The notes: generated by a model not told the origin, from the letters alone. Shown: positions 34,535 to 45,640, counted from the stretch's first letter. The stretch is DNA of 47,427 nucleotides from an uncultured Saprospiraceae bacterium (GCA_937923345.1 CAKZVJ010000242.1:1-47427), one strand, 5' to 3'. Program-made: numbers and translations.

Positions 34535-34575
34535 ATCAACAAATACCATTTAGGAATATTTAAAAGGAGACTAAA

Positions 34576-34842
34576 ATGCCCGATATATTTTTTCAAATAA
34601 TAGGATGGTCTGGATCTGCATTGCTTATTGTGGCATATGTATTGGTAAGTAGCAAAAAACTAGCCCCTGAATCCGTGAAATATCAACTCATCAATTTGGG
34701 CGGAGCGGCTTGTTTGTTCGTCTATGCGATGTATACCGTAGCGTACCCTTTTGTACTGGTCAATTTTATATGGCTGATTATTGGGCTAAACTTTCTGTAT
34801 AAGATTTACACAAAGAAAGATAAGACTAGAGATAGCCTTTAA
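34576..34842 (+). CDS. CBU_0592-like small membrane protein
   Basis: 88 residues with three hydrophobic segments (about 5-25, 36-56, 58-77) and the pattern GWSGSALLIVAYVLVSS, NLGGAACLFVYA, FVLVNFIWLIIGL of the CBU-0592-like domain. The upstream AAAAGGAGACTAAA contains an AGGAG that looks like a Shine-Dalgarno site, which is uncommon in Bacteroidota. Function unknown; it may act as a small permease-like protein. Confidence 0.78.
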   Translation: MPDIFFQIIGWSGSALLIVAYVLVSSKKLAPESVKYQLINLGGAACLFVYAMYTVAYPFVLVNFIWLIIGLNFLYKIYTKKDKTRDSL

Positions 34843-34856
34843 AAGGTGTGTGTCAA

Positions 34857-37800
34857 TTAATTTTCTATCCTGATAACTAGGGGCAAACATAAATCATCAT
34901 TTACCACCGCTCGGAATAAATAATCTTCTACTTCACCACTGTCTACTTGACCATAAGGAGTCATATTGTCTCGCAAACTCAGTCGGATACGCATTCCTAT
35001 ATTCTGATTTTCAACTGTATGAGTAGGTATGGTCAAATTCCAAGTAGGAGAGGAGAAGTTGCCATTGCTATCATCTTGTTCATCCAGAACAAACTCATCC
35101 AAATCCATAAAATCTCCGTCCCCGTTCCAATCTACCCAAATCTCAAGGAAACTTGTCTCTCCAGTTGTATTTAGTATTTGTAGCGGCAAAACGTAAATAG
35201 CTTCTTTAATCAACTCCATACCATTGATAAAAGCATAAGCATCTTCATCATTTCCATCCCCTAAAGCATCCGTTGATACAAGAGCTTCTTCTTCGGTGTC
35301 TAGAAGCGCAGCTATTCTAAGTCCTTCTACTATCTTGTGCGAAGGTCCATTATTGTAGCTATAGGTTTCATAATTCCCTGCACTTGTCCCAGCAGCTGAA
35401 TCAGGCAAGTCTCCAAAATCTGTAGTTTGACAATTGGGAACTACATTTCTGACTACATTATCACACTCCGTACCTTCAAATGAAAAGACCAGTTCAAAAT
35501 CTGAATTAGCAATAATAAATGGACCGAATGGACCATGGACCTGATCAAATGCTAATCCAGTATGATTATCAAAACCTGCAATATCATAATCTCCTATGGC
35601 ACCATCTGCTGCCACTAAAACTGTATAGCTAAATGACGTTTCATTATTAATGGTACTGCAAATAATATTAATTTCTGGCTGCGGAGCATTCAATACCTCC
35701 AATGTGATATTTTTGGCCTCGCCTTCATTACAGACATCTTCTGAAACAACTACCCAACTTAAAGTATACATTCCAGGGACTAGATTACTCACACTAGTAG
35801 TTGGACTAGATGGATTTTCTATTGCTGGCATACTTGGCCCGTTGACAAATACCCACTCACCTTGTCCATCTGATATCGTAGCTTGTAGATTTGCTTCTCG
35901 TTGACAAGTAACAATAGGGTCTACTACGGTGGTGATTGCGTAGCCCAGCACTTCCAACTCCATGGTATCTGTATGCGTACAACCGTCCATATTGGTCATT
36001 TCTACCCACAATTCAAAAAATCCTGTACTTGAAGGAGTATAGGTCGGGTTTCTAACGAAGGCATCAGAAAGATTAGCTCTTTGACTGACAGGAAACCACT
36101 CATAGCTACCGCTTCCATTTACCGTGTTTGGTCCAAGTACAGTTGTTTCATCGTCACAAATAGTAACATTAGGCCCAGCATCAGCATCTGGGGTTTCCAG
36201 AATAATGACTTCGACCGTATCCACTTCATCGGGATTGCAAATATTCGTTGCAGTGGTACTAAAGCCAAATGTATAGGTACCTGGCACTATTTGGGTAACT
36301 TGTGTCATAGCACTGGTTGGTGAGTGTATCAGGGGGGTACTTGGCCCACCCATTGATATCCACATACCTCCGCCAATTGAAGCTGAACCACTCAAGCTTA
36401 TCTCCCTATCACAAGTCACAACTTCATTGCCGGCATCGACAACAACTGATTCAAGTACGGAGATTTCCATGGTATCTTGACTGACACAGCCTGCTACATT
36501 TTCTACTTCTAACCATAAGGTAAATTCGCCAAAATCAGTTGCTGTGAAAATAGGATTTGAGCTAAAAGGGTCAGACAAATATGGCCTTAAATTCTCAGGA
36601 TACCAGGTATATATCAAACCTTGATTAGCCCCTCCAATTTCTTGCTCCTCATTGAGACATAAGGTGATATCAGGTCCAATATTAGTATTTGGCTTCGGCA
36701 ATACTTCTACTGTAACTAAGTCGAAATCTCCATTATTGCACACCTCAGTATCCATAATAGTCCATGCAAATTTATAAGTTCCTGGCGTCAAAGATGTAAC
36801 TTGAGTTATAGAATCATGGGGCATGGTAATAATTGGACTATTCGGACCACTAAAAAGAGACCACATACCTTGACGCATATTCGAGCTGGCATTTAAAAAA
36901 ACGCTAGATTCACAAGTGAAAAAAGAAGTTCCCGCATCTATCGTTACATCGTTGAGCACATCTATCACTATAGTGTCTACACTCGTGCAGCCTTCTGTAT
37001 TTTCCACCTCTAGCCACAGAATAAAACTTCCCGTATCTACAGGAGTAAAACTTGGATCTGAAATAAAAGCATCTGACAGGTATGATCTTAAGTTTACAGG
37101 ATACCAGGCATAGGTATCTCCATCATCTGATTGGCCTATCGATATAACTTCATCTAAACAAATCACCTGGTCAGCTCCTGCATCGGCATTTGGGCTAGTC
37201 TGATTGTTAACCTCAATGATGACAGCACTTGAACTCGTACATCCAGTCTGATTATTTGTAACCGAAAGTTCTAAAGTAGTTGTATGTTCTACAATCACAG
37301 AAATATTTAGTGAGGTAGAATCAGATACTGCATTACCTGGGCTCCAGGCATAAGAATAATTAGGATTTTCTGTACAATCTTCACACAGAAACACAGTATT
37401 ATTTTGACAAGCTTGTACGTCTGGTATCAATGGTACCAAAGGATTATCATTGATATTAATTAGCACTGTATCTTGACCCTCGCAACCACTTTCAGGATCA
37501 ATAGCAGTCAAAATGTATGTCAATGAACCTTGCACATTACTAGGGATTATGACATTGCTGATCGGTGCGAATGGATTAGTTAAATATGTAGTTGGACTCC
37601 AAACATAGGAATATTTATTATCTTGGTTTGGCACTCCAATTTGAGTATTTTCATCTGGGCATAGCTCTTTATCAAGACCTGCATCTGGTTCTGGCGGAGG
37701 ATTATTCGCTACATTGACCGTAACATTTTCTTCAGTAGAACAGCCGCTGATCAAATCTGTAACTACCAGATTATAGATTGTAGTCATCGAAGGACAAGCA

Positions 37801-40800
37801 ATCGGATTAGCGATAGTTGGATCACTCAAGCCAAGTGCCGGTGACCAACTATATCGAAAAGAAGAAACTGGCATTGGCCCTATCTGCACATAGGATCCAA
37901 GACAGACTGCTTCAAAATCACTTAAAGTTACATCTGGATTTGGATGTAAATCAATTTGTACTTCGTCACTAGAGGCACAAGCGCCATTAGATACAGTCAA
38001 TATATACTGTATGGATGACGATACGGTTGCTGTTGGTTGCGCAATGTTGGGATTATCCAATCCTGTAGCAGGAGACCAGCTGTAGCTAAGGCCTTGCAAA
38101 CCTGGTGTTCCAAGTAGAACACTTTCGCCTTGACATACTATTCTATCTGGCCCAGCATCGGTAGTCGTTGCTGGAGTCACTGTTACTACATCGCTTGCAG
38201 TACAACCAGTAGACAATTGAGTAATTGTTACCGTATACATTGTTTCAGTATTTGGTGTAGCTATTGGCTGGGCAACATTTGCATTATTGAGAGAATTTGC
38301 TGGTGACCAACTATAAGTAAAATCAGAGCCTTGCGTAGGGGTTCCAATCGTCACACCTGCGGAACAAATACTTTGATCTGGCCCTGCATCTACACTGACA
38401 CTTTGCACACTTACCATTATCTGATCAGTAGCATCACAATCATTCGCATCTGTTGCAGTCAAGGTATAGACTTGGTTTGCAGAGGTCGATAAGGTAGGCT
38501 GTGCAAGATTGGGATTATCTAATCCCGTAGTCGGAGACCACAGATAGGAATATCCAGGTAAGGCCGCTGTACCAATGATAACATCTATATTTGGACAAGT
38601 AGTAATATCTTCGCCTGCATCCACTATAGGAATGGAAGGCATTAAAGCAACGGTATCCTGAACTATACATCCCGTAGGTGAAGTCACTGTAACAGTATAG
38701 GTAATGGTATCAGTGACTGTTGCCGTAGGTTCTGCAATATTCGGATTGTTGAGTCCCGTAGCAGGGCTCCATGAATATGAATAGCCTGTCTCAGGTGGAG
38801 AAGTACCAATTTGGACAGTGCTATTAAGACATACAATTTGATTCGAACCAGCATCCACTGCTTCACCATTCGAAACAGTAACTGTTATTGCATCAGTAGA
38901 AAAACAACCTTCTGCATTGTTAGCCACTGTCAATGTATACAGAGTAGTACTATTTGGGTTAGCAAATGGTTGGGCAATATTTGGATCACTCAAACCTGTT
39001 GTTGGTGACCAAGCATAAGTGTTACCTGGTATAGCAGGTGTCCCAATTTGCACACCTAAGCCACCTTGACAAATCAAAGTATTCTCACCAGCATTAGCGG
39101 TTGGATTGTTCACAACTGTATACACTAAGGTATCAACTACACTACAAGTATTTGCAGAGTCAGATACTGTTAAATAATAAATGGTGGTAGCAAAGATTGT
39201 ATCTATGGGCTGTGCCATATTACTATTAGTAATCCCCAAACTTGGTTCCCATGAATATACTAAACCTGGGATAGCAGGAGTTCCCAATTCCACTATACTA
39301 TTTTCACAATAGGTTGCATCCTGCCCTGCATCTGCAACGATATCAAATATCTCTACTATTGCAGTATCTCTAATTTGACATTCAGAAGAAGTTTCCTCTA
39401 TGGTTACGACATATGTACTTAGCTCTGTTGGAGTGGCAACGGGATTAAAAACAGAAGTTTGATCTAAAGTGCCATTATCTGGCGTCCAAGTTGCTGTCCA
39501 CCCAGCAATCGTAGGTCCTCCTATATTAACTCCAAGCCCTAAACAAGTAATAGTATCTTTTGCATGCGCAAAAGGAAAGGGTGGTGGAGCTGGAAATAAT
39601 ACTACTGAAGATGAGCAACTCACTGAAGGATTAGTTTTTAAACTTGCTGTTAATGTATACGTGGTGGCAGTCGTTAAAGAAATAGTAAAATTCTGAGAGA
39701 ATGGACTTGTGGGATTTGGAATTCCTAGAGAAGGAGACCATAAATAATTATATCTACTCGTATCAATGTTGCTTCCAAAGACTACAGTATTGTAATTTGT
39801 ATCGCCAACTTCACAATTAAAATCAGATATGGCACCTGCATCTGGTATTAGGCAACCACACTCTGGAACAAATACCTGATCAATACAAGTTACACCATTC
39901 CACGTTACCGCTAATCGATATAGTGTTGGTTGATTTGGTGAAACGTATGGAGTGGGATTATTTTCTTGACCTACGATGCTTGAGACATCTCCAGATAGAA
40001 CGGTCCACTGAAAGGAAGCTAAGCCAGAAGAATGGTCTGGCGAGCCAATAAAGCGCGGCCCACAAAAATCATGTCCCGCTTCCGCATTATTTATATAGAC
40101 CAAGGTGGAATCAAAATCTGTGCACCCCGTTACTTTATGCACTTTTGTAACATAATAAGTTATCGGATTATTCTGAGGCAATTCATCAGGATTGACAATT
40201 GGATTACTCAATAAATTATTATTCAAATACTGACTTGGAGACCAAACAAAATCATAGTCTGAATCATTGAGTTCACCAATTTGTACACTGCCACCAAAGC
40301 AAAAAGTTTGGTCAGCTCCTGCATTAGCCACAGTTTGAATCGGTTCCACTAAAATATCATCAGTGACTGTACAATTATCAGGGCCATTAATACTTACCGT
40401 ATAAGTAATTGGTCCAGGTGGATTCGCAATTGGTTGTGCTATTGTAGGATTACTTAATCCAAGAGTAGGGGACCAACTGTATGTAAAGCCTGGTATACCA
40501 GGTGCGACATGAGGTGTTCCTATTTGTACACCAGTACCAATACAAGAAATCATCTCATCTCCAGCGTCCGCTTCGTAGACGCGGACTGTAAACTGCTCTA
40601 TAAATAAACATCCATTTTGATCGGTAACTTCAACATTATAAATAGTACTTTCTGAAACGTTAGTTATAGGTGTTGCAATATTAGGATTATTGAGCCCTAC
40701 AGTAGGAGACCATTGATAATTATAAGGTGGCGTACCGCCTGCGGCTGTGACATCAAGATTTATAGCACTTGTTGCGCATTTGTAATACACAGTATCTGGG

Positions 40801-43589
40801 GGCAGATTTGGAGCATAAAATTCATTGACCTCTACTAAACTTAGATTGGAGGTGTCCGCAAAAAAACAACCTGCGTATTCCAAATAGATAATCCTTCTAA
40901 ACTCAGCATCATCTGCTAATGGTTGAGGTTGGTAAGCTGGATTAGTAGCCCCAGCAATATCTATCCAATCCGAGCTACCTACAAAACTAATCTGCCACTG
41001 ATAATTTATAAAAAAATTGTTATTTCCTTGGGTAAGTACATTATTAATTAAATAATGAGGTAGACTATCTTCAATTATCCCGATATCCGGTCCATCTAGA
41101 AATGGAACTGTACCGTTCATGCACACCTCAATATAATCTGGTTGAATAATATTTTCAGGACTAAGATCGTCTATACAGTCCGCGTCATTTATTTTTAGAA
41201 CATAGAAATTTGAGTTTATGTCCGCTGTATTTGATGCAGGAAGAGAACCATGCAGTGTTTGATAAGCACCTACTGTAGTAGGGAAGCCTAAAGAAGTGGT
41301 ACCCATTGCATAGATACTCCCATTGTATAAAAACGCTGTAAGGATTTGAGAGTCACTGCTACCTGAAATCCACGTTCCATAGGTATAGTTACCACTTGCG
41401 TCTGTTCGCATCAAATAACTGGATTTCACAGCAGAATTTATTGGATTGATTTGGACTGCATCTAAAGTAGGACTAAAAACATGATCTGCAGGATTTGCAT
41501 CAACATATAGTAGTGCTTCACCATTGTATACCTCTAAACCTACAAAAGTAGACGCTGTGTACCCAAAGTCCTTTTGAAATACAAGGTTGCCCTGTACATC
41601 AAATTTTTGTAAGTATACTTGATTTTCAAAATTTCCTTGAGGCTCCATTATACCCCCGACATATATATTGCCATTTTCAACTTGTATTTGATTATTCACT
41701 TCCGTGGTGGCATTATTGAAATTATAAGTGGCAAAACTTAGTGATGAACTCGGCACATCCACACAATAGAGATGGGAGTTTGTACCACCTGTTAAATTAT
41801 TAGTTATATAAGCGCCTGACGAAGTGTACCCACTGTTTCCGGATTGTGTGGAAAGTAAACATAATTGGTTTCCATCAAATTCAATATCTGAGATTCTTAT
41901 TCCTTCATTATTGTATTGCGTTGAATAATGGATGTTATTATTAGCATCATATAAATAATGCACTAAACTATTATTGGCTAAAGACAGAGGCGGCACTGGA
42001 CTTTGCGTGACAGGTACAGTGGTCCCTGCACGCAGGAAAAAACTAACCCCTGTATATCCGTTTTTGGTTACCACTGTATGATTAGCGACTGGAAATGTTG
42101 GATTAGAAACTCCGAGATACGAACTATACAGAATGTTTCCGTTATAATCGAATTTACTTAAAAATCCATCTGTGTCTCCACCAATATTTGCAACGTTAGC
42201 TTGATGCAATGGAAAATCAGTTGAATTAGTTGACCCTACCACGGCAACTATACCATCCGCTACGGAAATTCCACTAGAATAATCTTCCCTAGATCCGCCA
42301 AGATAAGTAGACCATTGTAAAAGCCCTGCACTATCCAACCTCCCCACTACTGCTTCTGCTGAATTTGTACTACGGGTAGCATCAAAAGCAGTGCTCGATA
42401 TTCCTGGTAAAAAATTTACATGATCTGCAAAACCAAAAGTAAAAAAGACACTATTATCATCAAATGCAAAGTCAGATACTTTTGTTCCGTCTGAATCAAA
42501 AGGTAGGTATGTACTATAGTGTAGATTGCCTAGTGTGTCAAACTTAGAAACAACAAGATTTATGATATTGGAACTAGATGTATTCGGCAAATATAATCCA
42601 GGCGTTACAGGATAGTCATATATGCCTTGCGTTTCAGACTCTAAACCAGTAACGTACAAAAATTCTCCTTCTTGATAAAATTCCTCCGGTGATGAAATCA
42701 CCAATCCACTACCTCCAAGGTATGTGCTCCATTCAAAAACTGTAGGATCTATAATCAATGCTTGTGCCGTGTCAAATTCATCGATAGAAAAGGAAATACT
42801 GTCATTTTGTATTACATATCTTGATGCAATTTCTACTGTCTCATTCAGTACTCCTTGATAAGTGTAAGGTTTACTTGCTTTCAACTCCCCGAATGGGCTA
42901 CAATATGTCAAAGCCCCTTCTTCTATAACCTTTATAGACTCCACACCATCTAATATATAGTTGATATCAGCTGGATTTCCTCCAGGCAGAATAATATAAT
43001 CAAATTCTAATTCGCTATTCTGATTGATATAAAATCTGAGATCGATATTTGGGTAGACACTTTTATACCTAACTTCTTCAAACAAGGGAACGGTATCCAC
43101 ACAATTTAAATAATTTTTATGTCCGATTTTCTTGTTCTTGAATGTCAAGTGAGCATCCTTGTTCATGTTTAACATCCGCATATTATAAACAAACACATCT
43201 TGTTGGTCATCACTTGTCAAAATGAAAGAAATTTTATCCTCGTAAAATCTTACATTCATGTTACTCCCCTGGGCAAGTCCTAGGAAAGAGGAATTCCACT
43301 GTCCCACATTTTTCTCGAAGTAGCCATGCTGATTGGACTTCTTCAATATCCTTTCTACCTCTTCAGACAAGTTGTTGGAAGACTCTGAAAAGGAGAATCC
43401 ATGAGCGGAGAAACTAAGTAACAATAGCGTAGCAACCCAAAGCTTAAGTAAGCTTTGAAAACATGGTCGAACTAAAGCAATACACGTTTTTTGCACTATT
43501 CTATCCTCATTGGGTGTTAGTAGACGGTAATGACTAAGTTTTACAATTTTATCTAAAGGATTACCATCATGATTTTTGCCTTGTGACAT
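34857..43589 (-). CDS. Giant secreted SBBP / PKD-like / GEVED surface protein (2910 aa)
   Basis: Layout: a long N-terminal stretch with a hydrophobic signal core (about 48-62, LLKLWVATLLLLSFSAHG); a DUF7948-like region (FEKNVGQWNSSFLG, about 90-290); SBBP beta-propeller repeats (about 290-800, e.g. WSTYLGGSREDYSS); about 15 PKD-like modules of 65-80 residues (about 940-2110), each with a Cys near its start, Y-x-WSP-x-GL-x-NPNIA-x-P and a Cys near its end; then three paired modules of another type (about 2140-2600, YxWYPVNLR.. and GMW..GPSxPxI); finally a GEVED domain (about 2715-2910). It ends RIEN directly after GEVED without the T9SS sorting domain usual for such proteins. A GTG at 43496 is an alternative start that gives a shorter signal peptide. 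Likely role: adhesion or gliding. Confidence 0.9.
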   Translation of the reverse strand: MSQGKNHDGNPLDKIVKLSHYRLLTPNEDRIVQKTCIALVRPCFQSLLKLWVATLLLLSFSAHGFSFSESSNNLSEEVERILKKSNQHGYFEKNVGQWNSSFLGLAQGSNMNVRFYEDKISFILTSDDQQDVFVYNMRMLNMNKDAHLTFKNKKIGHKNYLNCVDTVPLFEEVRYKSVYPNIDLRFYINQNSELEFDYIILPGGNPADINYILDGVESIKVIEEGALTYCSPFGELKASKPYTYQGVLNETVEIASRYVIQNDSISFSIDEFDTAQALIIDPTVFEWSTYLGGSGLVISSPEEFYQEGEFLYVTGLESETQGIYDYPVTPGLYLPNTSSSNIINLVVSKFDTLGNLHYSTYLPFDSDGTKVSDFAFDDNSVFFTFGFADHVNFLPGISSTAFDATRSTNSAEAVVGRLDSAGLLQWSTYLGGSREDYSSGISVADGIVAVVGSTNSTDFPLHQANVANIGGDTDGFLSKFDYNGNILYSSYLGVSNPTFPVANHTVVTKNGYTGVSFFLRAGTTVPVTQSPVPPLSLANNSLVHYLYDANNNIHYSTQYNNEGIRISDIEFDGNQLCLLSTQSGNSGYTSSGAYITNNLTGGTNSHLYCVDVPSSSLSFATYNFNNATTEVNNQIQVENGNIYVGGIMEPQGNFENQVYLQKFDVQGNLVFQKDFGYTASTFVGLEVYNGEALLYVDANPADHVFSPTLDAVQINPINSAVKSSYLMRTDASGNYTYGTWISGSSDSQILTAFLYNGSIYAMGTTSLGFPTTVGAYQTLHGSLPASNTADINSNFYVLKINDADCIDDLSPENIIQPDYIEVCMNGTVPFLDGPDIGIIEDSLPHYLINNVLTQGNNNFFINYQWQISFVGSSDWIDIAGATNPAYQPQPLADDAEFRRIIYLEYAGCFFADTSNLSLVEVNEFYAPNLPPDTVYYKCATSAINLDVTAAGGTPPYNYQWSPTVGLNNPNIATPITNVSESTIYNVEVTDQNGCLFIEQFTVRVYEADAGDEMISCIGTGVQIGTPHVAPGIPGFTYSWSPTLGLSNPTIAQPIANPPGPITYTVSINGPDNCTVTDDILVEPIQTVANAGADQTFCFGGSVQIGELNDSDYDFVWSPSQYLNNNLLSNPIVNPDELPQNNPITYYVTKVHKVTGCTDFDSTLVYINNAEAGHDFCGPRFIGSPDHSSGLASFQWTVLSGDVSSIVGQENNPTPYVSPNQPTLYRLAVTWNGVTCIDQVFVPECGCLIPDAGAISDFNCEVGDTNYNTVVFGSNIDTSRYNYLWSPSLGIPNPTSPFSQNFTISLTTATTYTLTASLKTNPSVSCSSSVVLFPAPPPFPFAHAKDTITCLGLGVNIGGPTIAGWTATWTPDNGTLDQTSVFNPVATPTELSTYVVTIEETSSECQIRDTAIVEIFDIVADAGQDATYCENSIVELGTPAIPGLVYSWEPSLGITNSNMAQPIDTIFATTIYYLTVSDSANTCSVVDTLVYTVVNNPTANAGENTLICQGGLGVQIGTPAIPGNTYAWSPTTGLSDPNIAQPFANPNSTTLYTLTVANNAEGCFSTDAITVTVSNGEAVDAGSNQIVCLNSTVQIGTSPPETGYSYSWSPATGLNNPNIAEPTATVTDTITYTVTVTSPTGCIVQDTVALMPSIPIVDAGEDITTCPNIDVIIGTAALPGYSYLWSPTTGLDNPNLAQPTLSTSANQVYTLTATDANDCDATDQIMVSVQSVSVDAGPDQSICSAGVTIGTPTQGSDFTYSWSPANSLNNANVAQPIATPNTETMYTVTITQLSTGCTASDVVTVTPATTTDAGPDRIVCQGESVLLGTPGLQGLSYSWSPATGLDNPNIAQPTATVSSSIQYILTVSNGACASSDEVQIDLHPNPDVTLSDFEAVCLGSYVQIGPMPVSSFRYSWSPALGLSDPTIANPIACPSMTTIYNLVVTDLISGCSTEENVTVNVANNPPPEPDAGLDKELCPDENTQIGVPNQDNKYSYVWSPTTYLTNPFAPISNVIIPSNVQGSLTYILTAIDPESGCEGQDTVLININDNPLVPLIPDVQACQNNTVFLCEDCTENPNYSYAWSPGNAVSDSTSLNISVIVEHTTTLELSVTNNQTGCTSSSAVIIEVNNQTSPNADAGADQVICLDEVISIGQSDDGDTYAWYPVNLRSYLSDAFISDPSFTPVDTGSFILWLEVENTEGCTSVDTIVIDVLNDVTIDAGTSFFTCESSVFLNASSNMRQGMWSLFSGPNSPIITMPHDSITQVTSLTPGTYKFAWTIMDTEVCNNGDFDLVTVEVLPKPNTNIGPDITLCLNEEQEIGGANQGLIYTWYPENLRPYLSDPFSSNPIFTATDFGEFTLWLEVENVAGCVSQDTMEISVLESVVVDAGNEVVTCDREISLSGSASIGGGMWISMGGPSTPLIHSPTSAMTQVTQIVPGTYTFGFSTTATNICNPDEVDTVEVIILETPDADAGPNVTICDDETTVLGPNTVNGSGSYEWFPVSQRANLSDAFVRNPTYTPSSTGFFELWVEMTNMDGCTHTDTMELEVLGYAITTVVDPIVTCQREANLQATISDGQGEWVFVNGPSMPAIENPSSPTTSVSNLVPGMYTLSWVVVSEDVCNEGEAKNITLEVLNAPQPEINIICSTINNETSFSYTVLVAADGAIGDYDIAGFDNHTGLAFDQVHGPFGPFIIANSDFELVFSFEGTECDNVVRNVVPNCQTTDFGDLPDSAAGTSAGNYETYSYNNGPSHKIVEGLRIAALLDTEEEALVSTDALGDGNDEDAYAFINGMELIKEAIYVLPLQILNTTGETSFLEIWVDWNGDGDFMDLDEFVLDEQDDSNGNFSSPTWNLTIPTHTVENQNIGMRIRLSLRDNMTPYGQVDSGEVEDYLFRAVVNDDLCLPLVIRIEN
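35690..37160 (-). repeat. Three paired repeat modules (WYP type + GMW type) in the giant protein
   Basis: Coding repeats. Each pair holds a WYPVNLRSYLSDAF-like module followed by a Cys-bounded module with GPSxPxIxxPxS and VPGTYTFxW. Spacing between pairs is about 440-450 bp. They differ from the PKD-like modules that precede them in the protein. Confidence 0.75.
37330..40790 (-). repeat. PKD-like module array, about 15 units, in the giant protein
   Basis: Coding repeats of about 200-250 bp. The most similar units (about 37800-39250) share the sense text for YSWSPxTGLxNPNIAQPxA; units at the N-terminal side are more diverged and carry variants such as WTPDNGT or WTVLSGD. This gradient suggests recent duplication in the middle of the array. 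Confidence 0.85.
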
Positions 43590-43781
43590 AATAATACCAC
43601 AGACATATATTAACTCTTGCTAATACCAAAGTCATTCCATAATGGATAAGAAATTTTGATCATGTGATAGACTTAAGTAGCAAATATCGTCAGAGCGAGC
43701 ATTAAAAGCTTAACTATATGATAATAAGTATATTACATATATATATTTAGCGTAAAATTATGGCAAATTGTCAGGATATAA

Positions 43782-44816
43782 TTATTTATAAATTCGCTGC
43801 TTATTGAGCCATCGCTGAAATTTTCGCGCGTTTGCATTGTGAGCGGCGAGATTTCTGGCGAAAGCATGTTGACCAGAGTTGTCAGGCTTTGCGCAGAAGT
43901 AGATGTAATTGTGTTGTTCGTTTTCTAACACTGCATCGATGCTAGTAATGGAGGCCATGGAAATAGGGCCTGGTGGCAGTCCAGCATACTTGTAGGTGTT
44001 GTAGGGCGAGTCTATTTCCAAATGACGGTTGAGCACACGTCTGATGGTAAAATCTTGATTTGCAAAAACAACTGTCGGATCTGCTTGCAAAGCAATGTTT
44101 TTTCGAAGTCTATTTAGATACACCCCAGCAACGGTTGCCTTTTCAGGATTGTAGTTGGTTTCCTTTTCTACAATCGATGCAAGTGTGTACACTTCCTCTT
44201 TCGTTAAACCTAGTTTTTCTCTTTTCTCTTCTCTTTGAGTACTGGACCAAAATTTATCTTTCTCACTTACAAGGCGGTCTATTAATTTCTCAGGCGTAGT
44301 ATTCCAATATACCCTGTAGGTATTGGGAATAAATATCGTCATTAAAGTTTCTGAACTTAAACCCAACTTCTCAAGCAAGGCTGGAGATTGTAGGGCGCTT
44401 AGCATAGACAAACTATCCGCCTCAATAAAACTACTGATTTTACCGGCCACCTCAGGAATAAGTCGTTCGTTGTTAAGCACTAGATTCACACTGGCTTGCT
44501 TTCCAGATCTAAGATGCTGAATCAATTCTCTGTTGTTCCAACCAGATTTTATTTCAAAACGGCCTGGGCGTATCACATTCTTGTCGTACTTCATCAATGA
44601 AGCGACTTCTGCAAAGCTACCCGCATCGACAATAAATTTCCCATCGACGAGCAAGTTTTTAATACCTTGATAATCTGTGTCGGTAGGGACGTATAGATAA
44701 GGACTATCCAGTACATCTGGGACATTCGGCTCAAAAATAGCTTGGTATTTTTGGTAAGCAAATATCACCACAGCTATAGCCAATACTAAACCGGCAATTC
44801 CAATTTTCTTTATCAT
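43782..44816 (-). CDS. mltG: Endolytic murein transglycosylase
   Basis: 344 residues with one N-terminal membrane anchor (IGIAGLVLAIAVVIFAY, about 5-21). The YceG domain shows IPNTYRVYW, the catalytic motif TLASIVEKETNY (about 211-222, with the active Glu in VEKE), VAGVYLNRLR, LQADPTVVFA and SPYNTYKYAGLPPGPISMAS. It cuts nascent peptidoglycan strands at the inner membrane and ends glycan growth. It starts eight bases after the panB stop, so the two are probably co-transcribed. Confidence 0.95.
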   Translation of the reverse strand: MIKKIGIAGLVLAIAVVIFAYQKYQAIFEPNVPDVLDSPYLYVPTDTDYQGIKNLLVDGKFIVDAGSFAEVASLMKYDKNVIRPGRFEIKSGWNNRELIQHLRSGKQASVNLVLNNERLIPEVAGKISSFIEADSLSMLSALQSPALLEKLGLSSETLMTIFIPNTYRVYWNTTPEKLIDRLVSEKDKFWSSTQREEKREKLGLTKEEVYTLASIVEKETNYNPEKATVAGVYLNRLRKNIALQADPTVVFANQDFTIRRVLNRHLEIDSPYNTYKYAGLPPGPISMASITSIDAVLENEQHNYIYFCAKPDNSGQHAFARNLAAHNANARKFQRWLNKQRIYK

Positions 44817-44824
44817 GGCAAAGA

Positions 44825-45640
44825 TCAGTAAGCTTCTGATTTATTGGGAAAATCATTGCTTTTTACATCTTTGATATAGTCTTGTACTGCATCCTTGATG
44901 CCTTCATGCAATTCCATATAGCGTCTCAGGAATCTAGGCTGAAACTCTTTAGTGATTCCTAGCAAATCATGTGTAACCAAGACTTGCCCATCAGTATCGG
45001 GACCTGCGCCTATTCCAATCGTAGGCACACTCACTGACTTCGATACAGTCTTCGCGAGTTTGGAAGGTATTTTTTCTAACACGATTCCAAAGCAACCTAA
45101 TTTATCCAAAAGCTTTGCGTCTGATTTCAGCTTCTTAGCTTCTTCAGTATCGCGAGCACGTACTGTATAGGTTCCAAATTTATAGATGGATTGCGGCGTC
45201 AAACCCAAATGCCCCATAACTGGTATACCCGCAGATAAGATTTTGATTACAGAGTCTGCAATCTCTGAGCCTCCCTCTAGTTTTACACCATGTGCACCAG
45301 ATTCCTTCATGATGCGAATGGCGGATTCAAGCGCCTTTGTACTATTACCTTGATAGCTTCCAAATGGTAAATCCACCACGACAAAAGCTTTTTGCACTCC
45401 TCTCACTACAGAGGAAGCATGGTAAATCATCTGATCCAAAGTAATAGGCAGTGTAGTTTCATGTCCAGCCATTACATTAGAAGCTGAATCACCAACTAGT
45501 AAGATGTCTATACCAGCGTCATCCAATATTTTAGCCATGGAGTAGTCATATGCCGTGAGCATGCTGATTTTCTCCTTATTGTCTTTCATCGATTTTAAGA
45601 TATGTGTGGTAATTCTTTTGACTTCCTTAGAAACTGACAT
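44825..45640 (-). CDS. panB: 3-methyl-2-oxobutanoate hydroxymethyltransferase
   Basis: 271 residues. It adds a hydroxymethyl group from methylene-tetrahydrofolate to ketoisovalerate, the first step to pantothenate and so to CoA and the phosphopantetheine arm. Metal ligands D51 ([13 protein letters not shown]), D90 (VVVDLPFGS) and E122 (VKLEGG) and the catalytic E189 (IVLEKIP) are in place, as is [15 protein letters not shown]. First in a two-gene unit with mltG. Confidence 0.97.
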   Translation of the reverse strand: MSVSKEVKRITTHILKSMKDNKEKISMLTAYDYSMAKILDDAGIDILLVGDSASNVMAGHETTLPITLDQMIYHASSVVRGVQKAFVVVDLPFGSYQGNSTKALESAIRIMKESGAHGVKLEGGSEIADSVIKILSAGIPVMGHLGLTPQSIYKFGTYTVRARDTEEAKKLKSDAKLLDKLGCFGIVLEKIPSKLAKTVSKSVSVPTIGIGAGPDTDGQVLVTHDLLGITKEFQPRFLRRYMELHEGIKDAVQDYIKDVKSNDFPNKSEAY

